Origin: Chloroflexota bacterium
Lineage (GTDB): Bacteria > Chloroflexota > Anaerolineae > UBA1429
Length of the DNA: 12,753 nt
NCBI GenBank assembly: GCA_012513595.1
Contig: JAAZBY010000301.1
Span: 1-12,753 of the forward strand
Direction: 5' to 3'
Position numbers and translations under genes: made by a program
The notes under the pieces: model-generated
Told to the model about the DNA's origin: nothing
The model's input: only the letters and a program-made list of their open reading frames with translations
Database searches by the model: none
In this document: one piece after another, positions 5,794 through 12,752 of the stretch
How positions within the stretch are numbered: position 1 is the first letter of the stretch
How the letters are laid out: the number at the start of each line of letters is the position of its first letter

Positions 5794-7023
5794 CTACTCG
5801 AAATCAAAACGCCACAGCCCGATGGCAAAGAACACGATCGTAAAGCCGGCCAGCACGGCCAGTTCCGGGGCGACGTCGCGCAGCATGCCCCCCTCGACGA
5901 GCAGGCCGTTGTAGGCCCGCAGCGCCCAGGAGTGCGGCACCACTTGGCTGACGGCACGGAACGGCCCCTTCATCAGGAAAGTCGGGAAGAACGAGCCGCC
6001 CACCGCCGCCATCACCCACAGGAGCACCGCGCTCAGCCCGCCGACCTGCGCCTCCGTATGGGCCAGCCCGGCAATCAGGATGCCGACGGAGGTGGAACAG
6101 AGGGCCACCAGCACCGAGGTGACGAGCAGGCCGAGCGGGTCGTGCCCCAAGGAGAGCGGCTCAAGCCCCAAGAGCGGCAGCACCCAGACGGCCGCGGCAA
6201 AGACGACGACGATCTGGGCCAGCGCCACGATCATATTGGGCAACATCTTGCCCACCAGGAGGGCGGCGCGCCCCAGCGGCGCGGCCAGCAGCCGCCGGAA
6301 GGAGCCCTGCCGCTTCTCGGTGTAGATCGAGGCGGCCACCGATTGGGCCGTCAGGAAGACAAAGAGGACGGTGAGCCCCGGGACGCGCATCTGCGTGCTG
6401 GTCATGGCGATTCCCTCACCGCCGCCACCGGGCACCGCCTCATCGATCGAGATGAGCGGCCGCTCGGCAGACTGCGCCCACTGGCTCTCGGCCTGGGCGA
6501 TGGTGACGTCGGAGGTGAAGACCTGGTACTCTGGCGGCCCCAGGCGCATCATCTCGCCCATCTGCACAAAGGTGGCCACCAGCTGCTCTTTGAGGGCCAT
6601 GTCTCCGGCCACGCCGCGGATGACCATCAGTACGGCCTGGGTGGTCTGGGCGTTGGCATCGGGATGGGTCACCAGGCGCAGAGTGGCGGGGTGATCGAGC
6701 GCCACGGCCGAAAAGCCGGCCGGGATCACCAGGTAGCGCGAGAGGTCCCCGTCGGCCAGCATCTGGCTGGCCTGGGCCTCCTCGCGCAGGCCGGTGCGCA
6801 CGCCGCCGGCGTTCAGCCCGGCCAAGAGCGTCTGGGCGACGGGGCCCTGGTCGCTATCGACCACGACGAGTTCCAGCCCCTGCGAGCCCGACGATTCACT
6901 CGCCACCTGGGCCAGGCTAAAGGCCAGGATGAACACCAGGGGCAGCAGGAAGGAAAACACCAGGGCCCCCCGATCCTTGACCAGGATCAGCAGGTCCTTG
7001 CGGGTAATGCTCAGAGTCCTCAT
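5794..7023 (-). CDS. ABC-2 type export permease (first subunit)
   Basis: A 409-residue paralogue of the adjacent permease. It starts TRKDLLILVKDRGALVFSFLLP, with a first membrane segment at about 20-40, an extracytoplasmic domain to about 212, then membrane segments near 215-235, 262-285, 297-320, 328-348 and 387-404. The motif YTEKRQGSFRRLLAAPLGRAAL (234-255) after the second segment is the ABC-2 coupling region. ATG at 7023 is preceded by GAGGAG at about 6 nt. It lies 60 nt after the ATPase gene and 10 nt before the second permease, so the three form one operon. The glycine run GGGGEG (199-204) near the end of the outer domain is a flexible linker. Both permeases share the same plan, consistent with an old duplication and a heterodimeric pore. 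Confidence 0.9.
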   Translation of the reverse strand: MRTLSITRKDLLILVKDRGALVFSFLLPLVFILAFSLAQVASESSGSQGLELVVVDSDQGPVAQTLLAGLNAGGVRTGLREEAQASQMLADGDLSRYLVIPAGFSAVALDHPATLRLVTHPDANAQTTQAVLMVIRGVAGDMALKEQLVATFVQMGEMMRLGPPEYQVFTSDVTIAQAESQWAQSAERPLISIDEAVPGGGGEGIAMTSTQMRVPGLTVLFVFLTAQSVAASIYTEKRQGSFRRLLAAPLGRAALLVGKMLPNMIVALAQIVVVFAAAVWVLPLLGLEPLSLGHDPLGLLVTSVLVALCSTSVGILIAGLAHTEAQVGGLSAVLLWVMAAVGGSFFPTFLMKGPFRAVSQVVPHSWALRAYNGLLVEGGMLRDVAPELAVLAGFTIVFFAIGLWRFDFE

Positions 7024-7083
7024 GGTACGCTCCTCGATGTCACGCCTCGCCGCGTCTACGCCCTGCCTCGGGGGAGGCGGGCC

Positions 7084-8091
7084 TCATTCGCGCAGCTTCT
7101 TTCCCGTGAGGTGGAGGAAGACGTTCTCCAGGTTGGGCTCCAGCACCTGCAGGTAGGTGATGGGGATATCGCGCTGGTTCAGGAAAGAGATCACGTTGAC
7201 CAGGGCCTGCTGGGAGTGCTCCGCCTCGATCTTGACGGTGGTATAGGGCGCCGCGGCGGGGAGGTTCTCCTCATGCAGCGGCTGGCCCTCGGCCGGCACC
7301 GGCGCGATGGGCGGCGGCGGGACGGAGACGCCCGTCACCGCGGGCAGGGCGGCCAGGTCGGCCAGGAGGGCCTCGTCCACGTCGCGCAGGCCGAGGTGGA
7401 TGACCCCCGCCAGGACGCCGACCAGGTTCTTGACCGTGTCGAGGGCGATGATGCGCCCCTGGTCCATGATGGCCACGCGGTTGCAGAGGAGCTCGACCTC
7501 CTCCATGTAGTGGCTGGTGTAGATGACCGTCATGCCGCGCTCGCGGTTGAGGCGCATAACCGTCTCAAAGATATAGTTGCGCGACTGGGGGTCGACGCCG
7601 ACGGTGGGCTCGTCCAGGAAGAGGAGGCGTGGCTGGTGGAGGAGGCCGGCGGCGATGTTCACGCGGCGCTTCATGCCGCCCGAGTACTTTTCCACCGGGT
7701 CGTCAGCGCGGTCGGTAAGGGCCACGATGCGCAGCACGTCGGCGACGCGCTCGCGGAGGACCTTGCCGCCGAGGCCATAGATGCGGCCAAAGAACTCCAG
7801 GTTGGCGCGGGCGCTCAGTGTTGGGTAGAGGGCCAAGTCCTGGGGCACCAGGCCGATCGACCCTTTGGCCTCGTGGAGGGCGGTGCGCAGGTCATGCCCG
7901 GCCACCTGCGCGTCTCCGGAGGTGGGCGGGGTGATGCCGGTGAGCATGGAGATGAGGGTGGTCTTGCCGGCGCCGTTGGGGCCCAGCAGGCCAAAGATCT
8001 CGCCCTCCTCGACGGTGAAGCTGACGCGGTCGACGGCGGTCAGGTCGCCGTACTTCTTTGTCAGCGCCTCGACGGCCAGCGCTACGCTCAT
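7084..8091 (-). CDS. ABC exporter ATP-binding protein with C-terminal DUF4162-type domain
   Basis: A 335-residue ATPase that powers the two ABC-2 permeases encoded behind it; DrrA/NatA/CcmA-like. Walker A GPNGAGKTT (37-45), Q-loop Gln84 in LVPQDLALYP, signature YSGGMKRR (136-143), Walker B LLFLDEP (156-162, catalytic Glu161), D-loop VGVDP and switch His194 are all intact. Residues about 225-335 form the extra C-terminal domain common in DrrA-type ATPases, ending LEPNLENVFLHLTGKKLRE, with a proline-rich insert (PPPPIAPVPAEG) in it. ATG at 8091 has a strong AAAGGAG 6 nt upstream, and the ATPase fold begins right there; the longer in-frame extension to 8376 is not protein-like. First gene of the operon; promoter at 8367-8395. 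A drug or lipid-like substrate is possible but not shown. Confidence 0.93.
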   Translation of the reverse strand: MSVALAVEALTKKYGDLTAVDRVSFTVEEGEIFGLLGPNGAGKTTLISMLTGITPPTSGDAQVAGHDLRTALHEAKGSIGLVPQDLALYPTLSARANLEFFGRIYGLGGKVLRERVADVLRIVALTDRADDPVEKYSGGMKRRVNIAAGLLHQPRLLFLDEPTVGVDPQSRNYIFETVMRLNRERGMTVIYTSHYMEEVELLCNRVAIMDQGRIIALDTVKNLVGVLAGVIHLGLRDVDEALLADLAALPAVTGVSVPPPPIAPVPAEGQPLHEENLPAAAPYTTVKIEAEHSQQALVNVISFLNQRDIPITYLQVLEPNLENVFLHLTGKKLRE

Positions 8092-8366
8092 GGGAGGCTC
8101 CTTTGTCGGTCGAATCCTCGGGCCAAGGTGGATCGGGCGACGGCGGCGCAGAGCGCCGGCCCAGGGGCGCCGGGTGTGAACGGGGTATGACGGCGCAAGG
8201 GCGCCTTGGGTGGGGCGGAACGAACGGGGCACAGGCGCCAGAGGGGAGGCGTGGCCAAGCCTGCCCGGGCGTGCGCACGGGCCACAGGCCGGCAACGGCC
8301 GCCAGCCAGCCTGCGGAAGAGCAGCGAGCGGCGCGGCGCGATCGCCACGCTCCCCCTCACGCCCGC

Positions 8367-8395
8367 ACTCTAGCACACATTTGGCGGGCTATCAA
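8367..8395 (-). promoter_or_regulatory. Sigma70-type promoter of the ABC-2 export operon
   Basis: On the minus strand, TTGATA (8390-8395) and TAGAGT (8367-8372) are 17 bp apart in a locally AT-richer patch. Transcription would start near 8360, giving an unusually long leader of about 270 nt before the ATPase start codon. Confidence 0.55.
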
Positions 8396-8425
8396 TGGTG
8401 TGGCAGCCAACCGGAGGCGGCAGAA

Positions 8426-8460
8426 CGCGGCCCCGGGGCAAGGTCTGCCCTGGGGCCGCG
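8426..8460 (-). terminator. purA terminator hairpin (putative)
   Basis: A 15-bp stem with one mismatch (8426-8440 against 8446-8460) and a 5-nt loop lies 30 nt after the purA stop codon. On the minus strand only TTCTG follows, so there is no real U-tract; the same style of strong stem without U-tract closes other units in this window. Confidence 0.55.
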
Positions 8461-8490
8461 CGACGTGGCCTGCTGCACGTGGACGTGCGG

Positions 8491-9783
8491 CTAGACGATG
8501 ACGATCTGCGAGCGCTCCGGCCCGACGGAGACGAAGCGGATCGGCGCTCCGGCCAGCTCCTCGATGCGGCGCAGGTAGGCCTGCGCGTTGGGGGGCAACA
8601 CCTCCCAAGAGCGGCAGCCGGACGTGTCGGTCATCCAGCCCGGCCAGGACTCGTAGATCGGCTCCACCAGGCCCTGGGTGTAGGTATCGGGGACGTCGCG
8701 GAGCACCTCGTTCCCCAGGCGGTAGCCGGTGCAGATGGAGATGGTGGGGAAGGAATCGAGCACGTCCAGCTTGGTGACGGCAATGCCGGTAAAGCCGTTG
8801 ATCCAGGAAGCCTGCCGGATGGCGACGCCGTCGAACCAGCCGCAGCGGCGCACGCGCCCGGTGGTGGCGCCGAACTCACGGCCGATCTCCTGGAGCATCT
8901 CACCGGCCTCGTCGTGGAGCTCGGTGGGGAAGGGGCCGCCGCCCACCGAGGTAGAGTAGGCCTTGACCACGCCGAGCACCTCATCGATGGCGCGCGGCGG
9001 GATGCCGGCGCCCACACAGGCGCCCCCGGCCGTCGGCGACGAGCCGGTGACGAAGGGGTAGATGCCCCAGTCGATGCAGCGGCCCACGCCGAGCTGCCCC
9101 TCGAGGAGGACGCTCTGGCCCGCCTCGACGGCGGCGCGCACGGCGGGCTGGGAATCGGTGATCAGGCGGCCGTAACGATCGTGCCAGCCGGCGGCCAGGT
9201 CCATGAGTTCGTCAATGGTGAACTCCTGGAGGCCGAGGAAGGCCAGCTGGGCGTTGCGCGCCGGAAGGAGCGCCGCGAGGCGCTGGCGCAGGACGTCGGG
9301 GGTGCGCAGGTCGCCGACGCGGACGCCGCGGTAGGAGTGCTTGTCGCCATAGACGGGGCCGATGCCGCGGCGGGTGGTGCCCATCTCGCCCTCGGCGGCC
9401 TCGTCATCGATGCTCTCGCGCTTGCGCTTATCCTCCGCCCCGCCGTCGAGAAGGAGGTGGTAGGGGAGGAGGAGGTGGGCGCGATAGTCGATGTGCAGGT
9501 TGGCGGTGTCGATGCCGGCGGCCTCCAGGGCGGTGATCTCTTGCCCGAGGGAGTCAAAGTTCACCACGGTGCCGGGGCCCAGCAGGCAGTAGGCCTCGGG
9601 GTGAAAGATGCCCGAGGGGACCAGGTGCAGGGCGAAGCGGCCGCGCTCGTTGACGACGGTGTGGCCGGCATTGTCGCCCCCCTGGAAGCGGATGACCATG
9701 TCAGCCCGTTCGGCAAGATAGTCGACGATGCGCCCCTTGCCCTCGTCGCCCCATTGGGCACCTACGATAACGGTGACTGTCAT
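8491..9783 (-). CDS. purA: Adenylosuccinate synthase
   Basis: A 430-residue enzyme that makes adenylosuccinate from IMP, aspartate and GTP, the first step from IMP to AMP; cytoplasmic homodimer. Length is normal. Key residues: GAQWGDEGKG (8-17) with catalytic Asp13, and His41 in NAGHTV, at the same numbers as in the E. coli enzyme; GTTRRGIGPVYGDK (135-148); GATTGRVRR (305-313), the aspartate/Arg loop; TKLD (337-340) for guanine recognition; SVGPER (419-424). The IMP-binding loop reads EGQLGVGRCIDWG where the E. coli form is EGAQG...DIDHG, so the Gln is shifted by one. ATG at 9783 was chosen because the family N-terminus MTVTVIVGAQWGDEGKG begins there with GGAGG 5 nt upstream. It has its own promoter and a possible attenuator; no other purine gene is near. 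Confidence 0.97.
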   Translation of the reverse strand: MTVTVIVGAQWGDEGKGRIVDYLAERADMVIRFQGGDNAGHTVVNERGRFALHLVPSGIFHPEAYCLLGPGTVVNFDSLGQEITALEAAGIDTANLHIDYRAHLLLPYHLLLDGGAEDKRKRESIDDEAAEGEMGTTRRGIGPVYGDKHSYRGVRVGDLRTPDVLRQRLAALLPARNAQLAFLGLQEFTIDELMDLAAGWHDRYGRLITDSQPAVRAAVEAGQSVLLEGQLGVGRCIDWGIYPFVTGSSPTAGGACVGAGIPPRAIDEVLGVVKAYSTSVGGGPFPTELHDEAGEMLQEIGREFGATTGRVRRCGWFDGVAIRQASWINGFTGIAVTKLDVLDSFPTISICTGYRLGNEVLRDVPDTYTQGLVEPIYESWPGWMTDTSGCRSWEVLPPNAQAYLRRIEELAGAPIRFVSVGPERSQIVIV

Positions 9784-9835
9784 GGTTGCCTCCAACAGCG
9801 TGCTCGGCGGCGCGCGGCGTATGGCCGCAGGCCGC

Positions 9836-9875
9836 AAAAAGACAGAACGCCAAGACAGGTCGCTCGCCTTGGCGT
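9836..9875 (-). promoter_or_regulatory. Attenuator-like hairpin in the purA leader
   Basis: On the minus strand, ACGCCAAG and CTTGGCGT (+ arms 9847-9854 and 9868-9875) form an 8-bp stem with a 13-nt loop. It is followed by TCTGTCTTTTTG, the only hairpin in the window with a clear U-rich tail. It lies between the predicted purA promoter and the start codon, so it could stop transcription early. A GAGAG/CTCTC hairpin sits just before it. Confidence 0.45.
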
Positions 9876-9905
9876 GTGGGAGAGCGTCAGGACTCTCACA
9901 GGGTC

Positions 9906-9934
9906 ATGGTAGCACATCGCCGCCCGAACGCCAA
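9906..9934 (-). promoter_or_regulatory. Likely purA promoter
   Basis: On the minus strand, TTGGCG (9929-9934) and TACCAT (9906-9911) are 17 bp apart, each 4/6 to consensus, with TG two bases before the -10. The start would be near 9899, leaving a 115-nt leader. The decamer GAACGCCAAG that contains the -35 box recurs in the leader at 9845-9854. Confidence 0.45.
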
Positions 9935-9980
9935 GCGGGGGCACGCGGCCGGGGCTGGCGCAGGCGGGGGGAGGAAGAAG

Positions 9981-10052
9981 ACAGGATTTACAGGAATGAC
10001 AGGATTTACAGGATTTACAGGATTTACAGGATTGACAGGATTTACAGGATCT
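9981..10052. repeat. Tandem array of eight 9-bp units (NACAGGATT)
   Basis: Eight consecutive 9-bp units beginning ACAGGATTT follow without spacing; most are exact, with changes mainly at the first base of the NACAGGATT register (T or G) and in the second and last units. A GCTGTG-CTCTT-CACAGC hairpin (10060-10076) follows. The region 9784-10222 has no gene; it holds the purA leader and promoter and the two arrays. Confidence 0.9.
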
Positions 10053-10136
10053 GGAAAGAGCTGTGCTCTTCACAGCGCCTGCATGATCCGCTCCAGTGAC
10101 CCCTGCACACGACAATCTCCCCTCATTTCCCCTCCC

Positions 10137-10199
10137 AATCCTGTAAATCCTGTAAATCCTGTCACTCCTGTGAATCCTGTCCGTCCTGGCAATCCTGTG
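10137..10199. repeat. Tandem array of seven 9-bp units (AATCCTGTN), inverted relative to 9981-10052
   Basis: Seven consecutive units such as AATCCTGTA, AATCCTGTC and ACTCCTGTG form the reverse complement of the other array. The two arrays are 84 bp apart and could pair into a stem of roughly 60-70 bp. This array begins 23 nt after the aminopeptidase stop codon and would lie in its 3' untranslated RNA. Confidence 0.9.
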
Positions 10200-10222
10200 G
10201 ACTCGCGCCTCCGCGGGGCGGG

Positions 10223-11197
10223 CTAGAGGTGGTAGCGGCCGTCGTGGCAGAGGAGGGCGCCGTCGGCGTGGAGGGTCGGGCGGAGCAGGGTATAGTCGAC
10301 GTGGGTGGCACTCTCCAGCCGGCCGCCGTAGGCGATGTTGCGCCCCAAGCCGAGGTGGCAGGTGCCGCGGGCCTGCTCGGCCTCCATGATGTCGGCGCTG
10401 GGGCGGGCGGCGGGGTTGATCCCCAGGCCCAGCTCGGCGACGCGGGAGGCGTTCCCGTCACGCGTGAGGTCGGCGAGGATCAGGCGCTCGAGGGGGTCGC
10501 CGGGGTCCAGGCCCTCCAGGCCGCGGAGGCGGCCGGCGCGGACGCTCAGCACGATGGGGCGCGCCAGGGGGCCCGAGTAGGCCACCCCGTCGATGACCAG
10601 GGTCCCCGCGACGCTCTCTTCCACGGGGGCGGTAAAGACCTCGCCCACGGGGCTGGGCCAGGCAAGCCAGCCGCGCGGGGAAAGGGTCAGGTCCGTCCCG
10701 GCCGGCGTGGTGAGGCGCAGGGTGCGCGCCCCGGCCAGGCGGGCGACGAGGCGCTGGCGAAAGGCGGCCACCTCATCAAGGTCGACGCTCCAGACGCGCA
10801 CGACCCCCTCGGGCGAGAGGAGCCAGTCACAAAAGAGGTGCGGCGGGGGCGCGACCGGCAGGCCGGGGGCCCGATCGGGGCGCCCGAGCAGGGCAAAGAG
10901 GAGCGGCGCCTGGGGCGGCTCCAGGAGGAGCACCAGGCCCTGGCCCGCCGCCAGGCGGGCGGCCAAGCCGCGGGCATCCTGCCCGGGCGTGGCGCCCGCG
11001 CCGGGCGAAGCGCCCGGGGAGGGCGAGAGCAGGTCGACGCGCTGACCGGCGCCCTCCAGGGCCTCGGCGACGGCCTGGCCCAGGGCCGCCTTGCCGGCCG
11101 AGTGCACCACGGCGACCGCCCCGGCCGGCGGGGAGCCCACCAGCGCGGCGATGTTGGCGGCGGCCCGGCCGAGCAGCGCGCCCCCCAGCGCGTTCAA
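10223..11197 (-). CDS. Aminopeptidase, family M29-like (AmpS/aminopeptidase T type)
   Basis: A 324-residue protein resembling M29 metallo-aminopeptidases, which use two metal ions to remove N-terminal residues. The candidate metal ligands, placed by analogy with the thermophilic enzymes, all appear in order: Glu186 in VGEVFTAP, Glu255 in VAELGLGINP, His281 in GTCHLGLGRN, and His299 with Asp301 in THVDYTLLRP. It is shorter than typical M29 enzymes (about 400). The N-terminal third is poorly conserved and contains a low-complexity insert PSPGASPGAGATPG (58-71). The start is TTG, overlapping the TGA of the preceding oxidoreductase as TTGA, so translation is probably coupled; the upstream RBS is only a G-run. 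A related non-peptidase role (NicX-like ring dioxygenase relatives share this fold) cannot be excluded. Confidence 0.75.
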   Translation of the reverse strand: MNALGGALLGRAAANIAALVGSPPAGAVAVVHSAGKAALGQAVAEALEGAGQRVDLLSPSPGASPGAGATPGQDARGLAARLAAGQGLVLLLEPPQAPLLFALLGRPDRAPGLPVAPPPHLFCDWLLSPEGVVRVWSVDLDEVAAFRQRLVARLAGARTLRLTTPAGTDLTLSPRGWLAWPSPVGEVFTAPVEESVAGTLVIDGVAYSGPLARPIVLSVRAGRLRGLEGLDPGDPLERLILADLTRDGNASRVAELGLGINPAARPSADIMEAEQARGTCHLGLGRNIAYGGRLESATHVDYTLLRPTLHADGALLCHDGRYHL

Positions 11198-11215
11198 CGC
11201 GCCCCCCAGCGCGTT
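11174..11215. repeat. 21-bp tandem duplication at the oxidoreductase/aminopeptidase junction
   Basis: 11174-11194 and 11195-11215 are adjacent 21-bp copies identical at 20 positions. On the minus strand each contains GCGCTGGGGGGCGCG. The one difference (CTG versus TTG) lies exactly at the TTGA that is both the TGA stop of the oxidoreductase and the TTG start of the aminopeptidase. Confidence 0.9.
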
Positions 11216-12198
11216 CCCCGCGCCCGGTACCCGGCGATCATCTGGTCCATGACCCAGGTGGTCCGCGCGCCCGTCTCCCCGGTGGAAGGGCAGGTGCCCG
11301 TGCCGAGGAGGTCCTCCACCACGGTGTGGATCAGCGGCTGCTGGACGTGTTCCGGATGGGGGATGGCGAACTCCCGGGCGCCGTCGGCGTTCCTCAGGAG
11401 GACGGGCTGGTCAGCAAAGGTGGCAAAGGTGATCTGCCCGGCCGCGCCGTAGATGACCACCTCATCGGCGGGGCGGTCGGCACAGAAGCACCAGGAGCCG
11501 GAGCCGTGCGCTCCGCCGGCGTGTACCCAGGAGCCGACCACCGTATCCTCCGCCGCGTACAGGCCGGCGAGGTTGGCCGCCTGCCCGCTGGCCAGGGTGA
11601 CGGGGCCGAGCAGGTAATCCAACAGGTCGAGGGTGTGCGAGCCGACGTCGAGAAAGAGCCCGCCGCCGGCGACCTCGGGGTCGACCCGCCAGGGCAGGCC
11701 GCCGGGGCTGGCCAGCCCAACGTTGGGGCGGTAGTGGAGGCGCACCGTCACCGCGCGGGGCGCGCCGATGGCCCCGGCCAGGAGGAGCTCCTCGACCTTC
11801 AGGAAGCGTGGTAGGCGCCGCCGGTAGTAGGCCACGTAGAGGGGCACGCCGGCCTGCCGGCAGGCGGCGATCATCTCCTGGCACTCGGCGTGGGTGCGGG
11901 CCATCGGCTTTTCCACATAGACGGGCTTGCCCGCCGCCGCGGCGCGCACGGTGTACTCGGCATGGGTCGAGGGGGGCGTGGCGATATAGACCGCGTCGAC
12001 GTCGGGGTCGGCGAGGAGGGCGTCGGCGTCGTCGTACCAGCGCGGGACGCCGTGGCGCCGGGCATAGTCGGCGGCCAGGGCGCCGTTACGCCGGGAGACG
12101 GCCACTAGGCGCGAGTTCGGCACCTTCTGGAAGGCCGGGCCGCTCTTGACCTCGGTGACGTTGCCGCAGCCGATGATCCCCCAACCGATGGTCTGCAT
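11194..12198 (-). CDS. Gfo/Idh/MocA family oxidoreductase
   Basis: A 334-residue NAD(P)-dependent sugar or inositol-type dehydrogenase. The N-terminal Rossmann fold starts WGIIGCGNV (6-14; GxGxx variant) and carries the family's VYIATPPSTHAEY (70-82) and EKP motif (VYVEKPMA, 93-100, Lys97 catalytic). The C-terminal domain has the GGGLFLDVGSHTLDLLDYLLG segment (178-198), whose Asp184 and His188 match the family's D..H active-site pair. Length is normal. ATG at 12198; the Shine-Dalgarno sequence is weak (AAAG about 10 nt upstream). It lies 29 nt after a small membrane protein gene and overlaps the aminopeptidase start. The last residues (GTRWGAR) come from a 21-bp duplication. The nearby acetyl xylan esterase suggests carbohydrate metabolism; the actual substrate is unknown. 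Confidence 0.92.
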   Translation of the reverse strand: MQTIGWGIIGCGNVTEVKSGPAFQKVPNSRLVAVSRRNGALAADYARRHGVPRWYDDADALLADPDVDAVYIATPPSTHAEYTVRAAAAGKPVYVEKPMARTHAECQEMIAACRQAGVPLYVAYYRRRLPRFLKVEELLLAGAIGAPRAVTVRLHYRPNVGLASPGGLPWRVDPEVAGGGLFLDVGSHTLDLLDYLLGPVTLASGQAANLAGLYAAEDTVVGSWVHAGGAHGSGSWCFCADRPADEVVIYGAAGQITFATFADQPVLLRNADGAREFAIPHPEHVQQPLIHTVVEDLLGTGTCPSTGETGARTTWVMDQMIAGYRARGTRWGAR

Positions 12199-12227
12199 GG
12201 CATTTCACTTTCTGGCGCGCGGCGCCG

Positions 12228-12506
12228 TCAGGATAGGGTCTGTATCACCATGGCGAGGAAGGAGCCGAGCGAGACGGCCACCAGCGCCAGGGCAGCGATG
12301 CGCAGGGGGTTCCGGCGCCGGGCATAGTCGACGCCGAGCAGGGCGTGCGCCTGGGGGCTGCCCAGCAGGGCCGCCAGGCCGATGGCGGTGAACCCGAGGC
12401 CGCGCCAGAGCTGGCCGCCGGCCAGGTTGGCGATGCCGAGGATCAGGAACAGAACCCCAAACAGGAGCGTGCTGGTAGCCCCCTGACGCTGCGGAGTGCC
12501 TCTCAT
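12228..12506 (-). CDS. Small membrane protein, three predicted membrane segments
   Basis: A 92-residue hydrophobic protein of unknown function. After a short basic N-terminus (MRGTPQRQG) come three likely membrane helices at about 13-30, 34-49 and 68-88, joined by short polar loops; the loop ARRRNPLR (62-69) is positively charged and probably cytoplasmic. No catalytic or binding motif is visible. ATG at 12506 has a strong AAGGAG 7 nt upstream. It lies 96 nt after the esterase, with a strong hairpin between, and 29 nt before the oxidoreductase, so it probably shares a transcript with the latter. Confidence 0.75.
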   Translation of the reverse strand: MRGTPQRQGATSTLLFGVLFLILGIANLAGGQLWRGLGFTAIGLAALLGSPQAHALLGVDYARRRNPLRIAALALVAVSLGSFLAMVIQTLS

Positions 12507-12554
12507 CGCTGGGCTCCTTGTGCAGGAACGGCGTCCCTCCCGGGGATGGCGGGA

Positions 12555-12590
12555 GGCGCCCGGCGCCCTGGCCGTGCGGGGCCGGGCGCC
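12555..12590 (-). terminator. Hairpin after the acetyl xylan esterase gene (putative terminator)
   Basis: GGCGCCCGGC (12555-12564) pairs perfectly with GCCGGGCGCC (12581-12590); a few more pairs can form inside. It lies 12 nt after the esterase stop. A smaller CTCCC/GGGAG hairpin follows on the minus strand, but no U-tract. No promoter was recognised between it and the small membrane protein, so readthrough is likely. Confidence 0.5.
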
Positions 12591-12602
12591 GGAATACGGG
12601 CG

Positions 12603-12752
12603 CTAGACCGGCCAGATAGACTGCAGGAAGCGGATCTTTTCCCGCACCTGGAAGGCGCCGCCCCCCTCGTGCAGGTTGTAGGGCCAGACGCGGATCTCCT
12701 TGGGGCCGGCGTGATGGTTGTAGGCGGCGAACACCGTCGAGGGCGGGCAGGT
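12603..12752 (-). CDS. Acetyl xylan esterase / cephalosporin-C deacetylase (AXE1 family), C-terminal fragment
   Basis: Only the last 49 codons lie in the window; the rest is beyond the right edge. The sequence [11 protein letters not shown], then [17 protein letters not shown], is the unmistakable C-terminal signature of AXE1-family esterases, which remove acetyl groups from xylo-oligosaccharides and, in the laboratory, from cephalosporin C. The His in NLHEGGG is the catalytic-triad histidine; the triad aspartate sits in the D..CPPS segment and falls just outside the window. TAG at 12603-12605 ends the gene. Family members are cytoplasmic alpha/beta hydrolases of about 320 residues forming hexamers. 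The family is certain from these motifs; the natural substrate here is inferred. Confidence 0.88.
   Translation of the reverse strand, partial: TCPPSTVFAAYNHHAGPKEIRVWPYNLHEGGGAFQVREKIRFLQSIWPV

Larger units (their letters stand above)
8092..8490 (-). other. Intergenic region between purA and the ABC operon (long GC-rich leader)
   Basis: It holds the purA terminator hairpin (8426-8460), the ABC operon promoter (8367-8395) and then about 270 nt of very GC-rich leader. A 90-codon frame (8088-8360) runs through the leader and its TGA overlaps the ATPase ATG as ATGA, but it is Arg/Pro/Ala-rich with no recognisable domain or RBS. No known riboswitch was recognised. Confidence 0.5.

Noticed and set aside
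5599..8190. 863-codon open frame on the plus strand across the ABC operon
   Set aside because: It is antisense to three clear ABC genes; its His/Gly/Gln-rich composition is a mirror of their codon bias and shows no domain.
8088..8360. 90-codon frame ending in ATGA overlap with the ABC ATPase
   Set aside because: Arg/Pro/Ala-rich, no RBS, starts at the predicted transcription start; kept only as a low-interest remark.
8395..9912. 505-codon open frame on the plus strand opposite purA
   Set aside because: Shadow of purA, whose motifs are complete on the other strand.
9981..10199. CRISPR array
   Set aside because: Units are 9 bp and contiguous, with no unique spacers and no cas genes.
9728..10226. 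Repetitive peptides (DRIYRI / TGFTGF) encoded through the 9-bp array
   Set aside because: They are only translations of the tandem DNA repeat; no RBS or conserved flank, so not called as proteins.
10229..11452. 407-codon open frame on the plus strand
   Set aside because: Antisense to the aminopeptidase and oxidoreductase; no recognisable motif, biased Gly/Ala/Arg composition.
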